A stretch of DNA of 6,640 nucleotides, from the NCBI GenBank assembly GCA_001820675.1, contig MHQO01000025.1:8240-14879 (forward strand), read 5' to 3'. Positions 6,117-6,640 of this stretch are shown here, piece by piece (the first letter of the stretch is position 1; each line of letters opens with the position of its first letter). Below the pieces are notes generated by a model. The model was given only the letters and a program-made list of their open reading frames with translations. It searched no databases and had not been told where the DNA came from. A program made the translations under genes and the position numbers. Source of the stretch: Candidatus Sungbacteria bacterium RIFCSPLOWO2_01_FULL_47_10. Its GTDB lineage: Bacteria > Patescibacteriota > Minisyncoccia > Sungbacterales > GWA2-42-14.

Positions 6117-6640
6117 CTAATAGGCCGTTGTCGGAGTGAGGTGGTGTGGAAGCGTTGCCTTTCTTCCGTCAAACCATTCTGCTCCGTCAAGCGGAACAAT
6201 ATCCCAATAATCGGGGTGCGATGGGTCCGTCAGTCCGGAATTAAGTTCCTCAAGAATAAATCCGTTTGCCGCGGTTGTCGCGGCACGAATTTCGACTTCA
6301 GGGCGCGAATGACGCCTAATAATTTTTTTTTCGGCGATCATGGATAACAGTTTGGGGCTATACGTGAGCACCTTTTTTTCATGAAGAACGCGCGGCACCT
6401 GATAGTCCTCCACGGCAACAATTTCGTGCATGCCGCTCAACGGCGTCAATGTATTGCCGCCCTCAAGAGCTCTCCCGTGATACAAAAGTGCGGCCAACTT
6501 CGCCTTCTTATAAAACAGAAACTCGGCGCAGAATCCGTCAGCAAGGCAGACACGAGATATGTCGGGACTGTTGCCGAATAGCAGTTTGAGTTAAAAGCAA
6601 GAACATGAAGCGGTCTTGGCGATCAATGATCCTTGATCTT
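6117..6640 (-). pseudogene. Queuosine salvage protein (Qng1/DUF2419 family), interrupted by in-frame TAA; partial at right edge
   Basis: Qng1 proteins release queuine from queuosine 5'-monophosphate so that it can be reused for tRNA wobble G34. The frame from the stop at 6117 carries family patterns: FYKKAKL (6495-6515), EDYQVPR (6390-6410; the Asp belongs to the active site as I recall), YSPKLL, EVEIRAAT (6276-6299) and the C-terminal end LPHHLTPTTAY (6120-6152), matching the usual P-[FY]-H-x-x-R-[TC]-x-x-Y type ending. The frame meets TAA at 6591-6593. Between there and FYKKAKL I find no ATG, GTG or TTG. A TTG at 6495-6497 is the first possible start, but using it would cut off the conserved FYKK block. 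Upstream of the TAA the same frame continues (DQGSLIAKTASC) with a family-like look, suggesting a nonsense mutation rather than a natural start. The family is about 300 residues long; 157 codons lie downstream of the TAA. A sequencing error or a paired frameshift is possible. Confidence 0.65.

Noticed and set aside
5565..6347. 260-codon plus-strand open frame
   Set aside because: It overlaps the 126-aa membrane protein in another frame and then runs through the terminator and antisense to the queuosine-salvage gene. It has many Cys/Arg residues and no family pattern.
6591..6593. Recoded stop codon in the queuosine-salvage gene
   Set aside because: Known CPR recoding affects UGA, not UAA, and the other genes here end at TAA or TAG in the normal way.

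Overview
The window looks like a piece of a small-genome Candidate Phyla Radiation (Patescibacteria, probably Parcubacteria-like) chromosome. This is an inference from three things: an alanyl-tRNA synthetase of 614 residues that ends right after its editing domain, an FtsA/PilM-type actin-fold gene followed by a single-pass membrane protein of a kind I associate with CPR genomes, and compact spacing. The genes read with the standard stop codons. There are no rRNA, tRNA, CRISPR or complete insertion sequences.

Layout from left to right: (1) 1-880, minus strand: the N-terminal 293 residues of a membrane-anchored protein with a long Pro/Ser-rich cytoplasmic tail, running off the left edge. (2) 915-2072, minus: a PilM/FtsA-like ATPase, 34 bp upstream of gene 1 and very likely in the same transcript. 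Its promoter (TTGAAT-N16-TATAAT) lies so close to the ATG that the mRNA should be almost leaderless, and the alaS terminator touches this promoter. (3) 2159-4003, minus: alaS lacking the C-Ala domain. (4) 4004-4331: a gene-free stretch with a nested palindromic repeat of MITE/REP type, short repeated words and a structured terminator for mnmA. (5) 4332-5513, minus: mnmA (tRNA 2-thiouridylase), with a strong promoter and ribosome binding site. (6) 5665-6045, plus: a 126-residue protein with four predicted membrane helices, divergent from mnmA. (7) 6079-6108: a strong hairpin terminator between convergent genes. (8) 6117-6640, minus: a queuosine-salvage (Qng1/DUF2419) gene, interrupted by an in-frame TAA and running off the right edge.

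Three genes serve tRNA function: alaS charges tRNA-Ala, mnmA thiolates wobble U34, and the Qng1-like gene would feed queuine to wobble G34 modification. They are not one operon, since terminators separate them. The PilM-like ATPase and its downstream membrane protein form a separate two-gene unit that resembles the cytoplasmic end of a type IV pilus or another envelope machine. That pair and the broken salvage gene are the points most worth a second look.
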